Positions 6,014 to 7,147 of a stretch of 7,147 nucleotides of DNA are shown here, in pieces (the stretch's first letter is position 1; every line of letters begins with the position of its first letter). A program made the translations under genes and the position numbers. Origin of the DNA: Acidobacteriota bacterium (GTDB taxonomy: Bacteria; Acidobacteriota; Blastocatellia; RBC074); assembly GCA_013140935.1 (NCBI GenBank), contig JABFSD010000518.1:1-7147 (forward strand), given 5' to 3'. The notes below the pieces were generated by a model. That model saw only the letters and a program-made list of their open reading frames with translations. It was not told the DNA's origin and did no database searches.

Positions 6014-7147
6014 ATGAATCCTGCCCTTGCCTCATTACTCGCACTCCTGTTCGCCATCGTGCTTTCGATGGTGTCGCGCATCAACGTAGGCTTCGTCGCC
6101 CTCGCGCTCGCCTGGCTCGTCGGCGTAGGCATCGCCGGAATGAAACCCGAAGCCGTGATGGCGGGTTTTCCCGCGACGCTGTTTCTCACGTTGACCGGCG
6201 TGAGTTTGCTGTTCGCCTGCGCTGAAACGAACGGCGTATTGAAAGTGCTGACCGAACGCATTTTGCAATTGGTGCGCGGACACAGTCGTTGGCTGCCGTT
6301 GTTGTTTTTCGCCATTGCCTGCTTCGTCTCGACGATCGGCCCCGGCGCAATTTCCGGCGTAGCCCTCGTCATCCCGCTCGCACTCGCCATCGGCGCACGC
6401 GCGCAAGTGTCGCCGCTCTTAACCATGCTGATGGTCGGCAACGGAGCCAATGCGGGAAACCTTTCACCGATCAGCGTGCTGGGCGTCATCGCCAATACCA
6501 AAATGGAAGAAGCCGGTTTGGGCAAACACGCAGGCAAGGTGTGGTTTGCCAACTTCGTCGCACACGCGCTCGTAGCCTTGCTGGCGTGGGTGTTGTTCGG
6601 ACGCAAGCAAACGAATCAAGCTGATGAAACATATCCCGAAGACGCCAGCGCGCTTTCACTGACGCGCGCGCAATGGCTCACCGTCGCCGTCATCGCGTTG
6701 TGGATTGCGGGCGCAGTTTTTCTCAAACTCAATCTCGGCTTGAGCGCATTTGTCGCGGTGAGCGTATTGTTGTTGCTGCACGCCGCTGACGAAAACGCCA
6801 CCGTCAAACAAGTGCCGTGGGGCGTGCTGCTGATGGTCTGCGGTGTGTCTACGTTAATTGCTTTGCTTGAGAAAACCGGCGGACTGGAACAGTTCACGGC
6901 GTTGCTGGCGCGCGTCGGCAGACCCGCTACGATCAACGGATTGATGGCTTTTGTGACGGGCGTGATTTCGAGTTACAGCTCAACGTCAGGCGTAGTGATG
7001 CCTGCGTTCCTGCCCATCGCGCCCAAGCTGGTTGCACAAATCGGTGGAGGCGATCCCTTAGCTTTAGCCCTGAGCGTCAACGTAGGTTCCGCGCTCGTAG
7101 ACGTTTCACCGCTCTCGACCATCGGCGCGTTGTGCCTTGCGCCCATC
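6014..7147 (+). CDS. matC: MatC-type dicarboxylate (malonate) carrier, C-terminus off right edge
   Basis: The frame from ATG 6014 is open for 378 codons to the window edge, so the C-terminal end is missing. It is a very hydrophobic inner-membrane protein with about ten membrane spans (for example near 4-21, 25-42, 53-72, 92-108, 111-130, 176-196, 219-236, 243-256, 268-286). Two loop motifs look like paired halves of an inverted-repeat transporter: GNGANAGNLSPISVLG (142-157) and VGSALVDVSPLSTIGAL (357-373). The start and the LTGVSLLF and VSTIGPGAISGVAL stretches resemble the dicarboxylate carrier MatC N-terminal family of the ion transporter superfamily. MatC carriers import malonate or related dicarboxylates, and the position directly after a MatB-like ligase fits this. 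Another dicarboxylate substrate is possible. There is no Shine-Dalgarno before the ATG, which sits just past a palindrome. Confidence 0.82.
   Translation, partial: MNPALASLLALLFAIVLSMVSRINVGFVALALAWLVGVGIAGMKPEAVMAGFPATLFLTLTGVSLLFACAETNGVLKVLTERILQLVRGHSRWLPLLFFAIACFVSTIGPGAISGVALVIPLALAIGARAQVSPLLTMLMVGNGANAGNLSPISVLGVIANTKMEEAGLGKHAGKVWFANFVAHALVALLAWVLFGRKQTNQADETYPEDASALSLTRAQWLTVAVIALWIAGAVFLKLNLGLSAFVAVSVLLLLHAADENATVKQVPWGVLLMVCGVSTLIALLEKTGGLEQFTALLARVGRPATINGLMAFVTGVISSYSSTSGVVMPAFLPIAPKLVAQIGGGDPLALALSVNVGSALVDVSPLSTIGALCLAPI

Noticed and set aside
5851..6606. A 251-codon minus-strand open frame
   Set aside because: It crosses the matB stop palindrome and is antisense to both matB and matC. 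Its PPEGGTT-like stretch is simply translation of the repeat.

Overview
The window is GC-rich bacterial chromosome (high fifties percent by eye, not computed) with six protein genes, two of them cut by the window edges. A secreted protein joining a planctomycete-type cytochrome domain to DUF1549 points to Acidobacteriota, Planctomycetota or Verrucomicrobiota. Heptad-based palindromes and a GTTCCGCC/GGCGGAAC palindrome between genes make me lean to Acidobacteriota (Blastocatellia-like). That placement is inference, not proof.

Left part, minus strand. Bases 1-1060 hold the N-terminal 353 codons of an exported c-type cytochrome/DUF1549 protein that runs off the left edge. After a 142-bp gap filled by a heptad-built palindrome comes a complete D-threonine aldolase/D-serine dehydratase-like PLP enzyme (1203-2375). 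Bases 2376-2549 are a divergent promoter region.

Middle, plus strand. A 139-aa protein of unknown function (2550-2969) lies 24 bp before a full-length acetyl-CoA acetyltransferase-type thiolase (2994-4229), and the two are probably co-transcribed. A 228-bp gap follows. It holds a perfect 41-bp inverted repeat with a 9-nt loop, then a small dyad just before the next gene.

Right part, plus strand. An ANL-superfamily acyl-CoA synthetase that best fits malonyl-CoA synthetase MatB (4458-5951) is followed by a polytopic MatC-type dicarboxylate carrier (6014 to the right edge). Together they suggest a malonate uptake and activation module: MatC imports malonate and MatB makes malonyl-CoA. No malonyl-CoA decarboxylase (MatA) is seen here, so malonyl-CoA might go to fatty-acid or polyketide synthesis, or be decarboxylated by an enzyme encoded elsewhere. 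The thiolase could handle the resulting acetyl-CoA, but the palindrome-filled gap argues that it belongs to a separate transcription unit. A third long palindrome supplies the matB stop codon and fills the matB-matC gap.

The enzymes belong to known families. The least explained content is the three long palindromes, one in each of three gaps between co-directional genes, and the small unknown gene.
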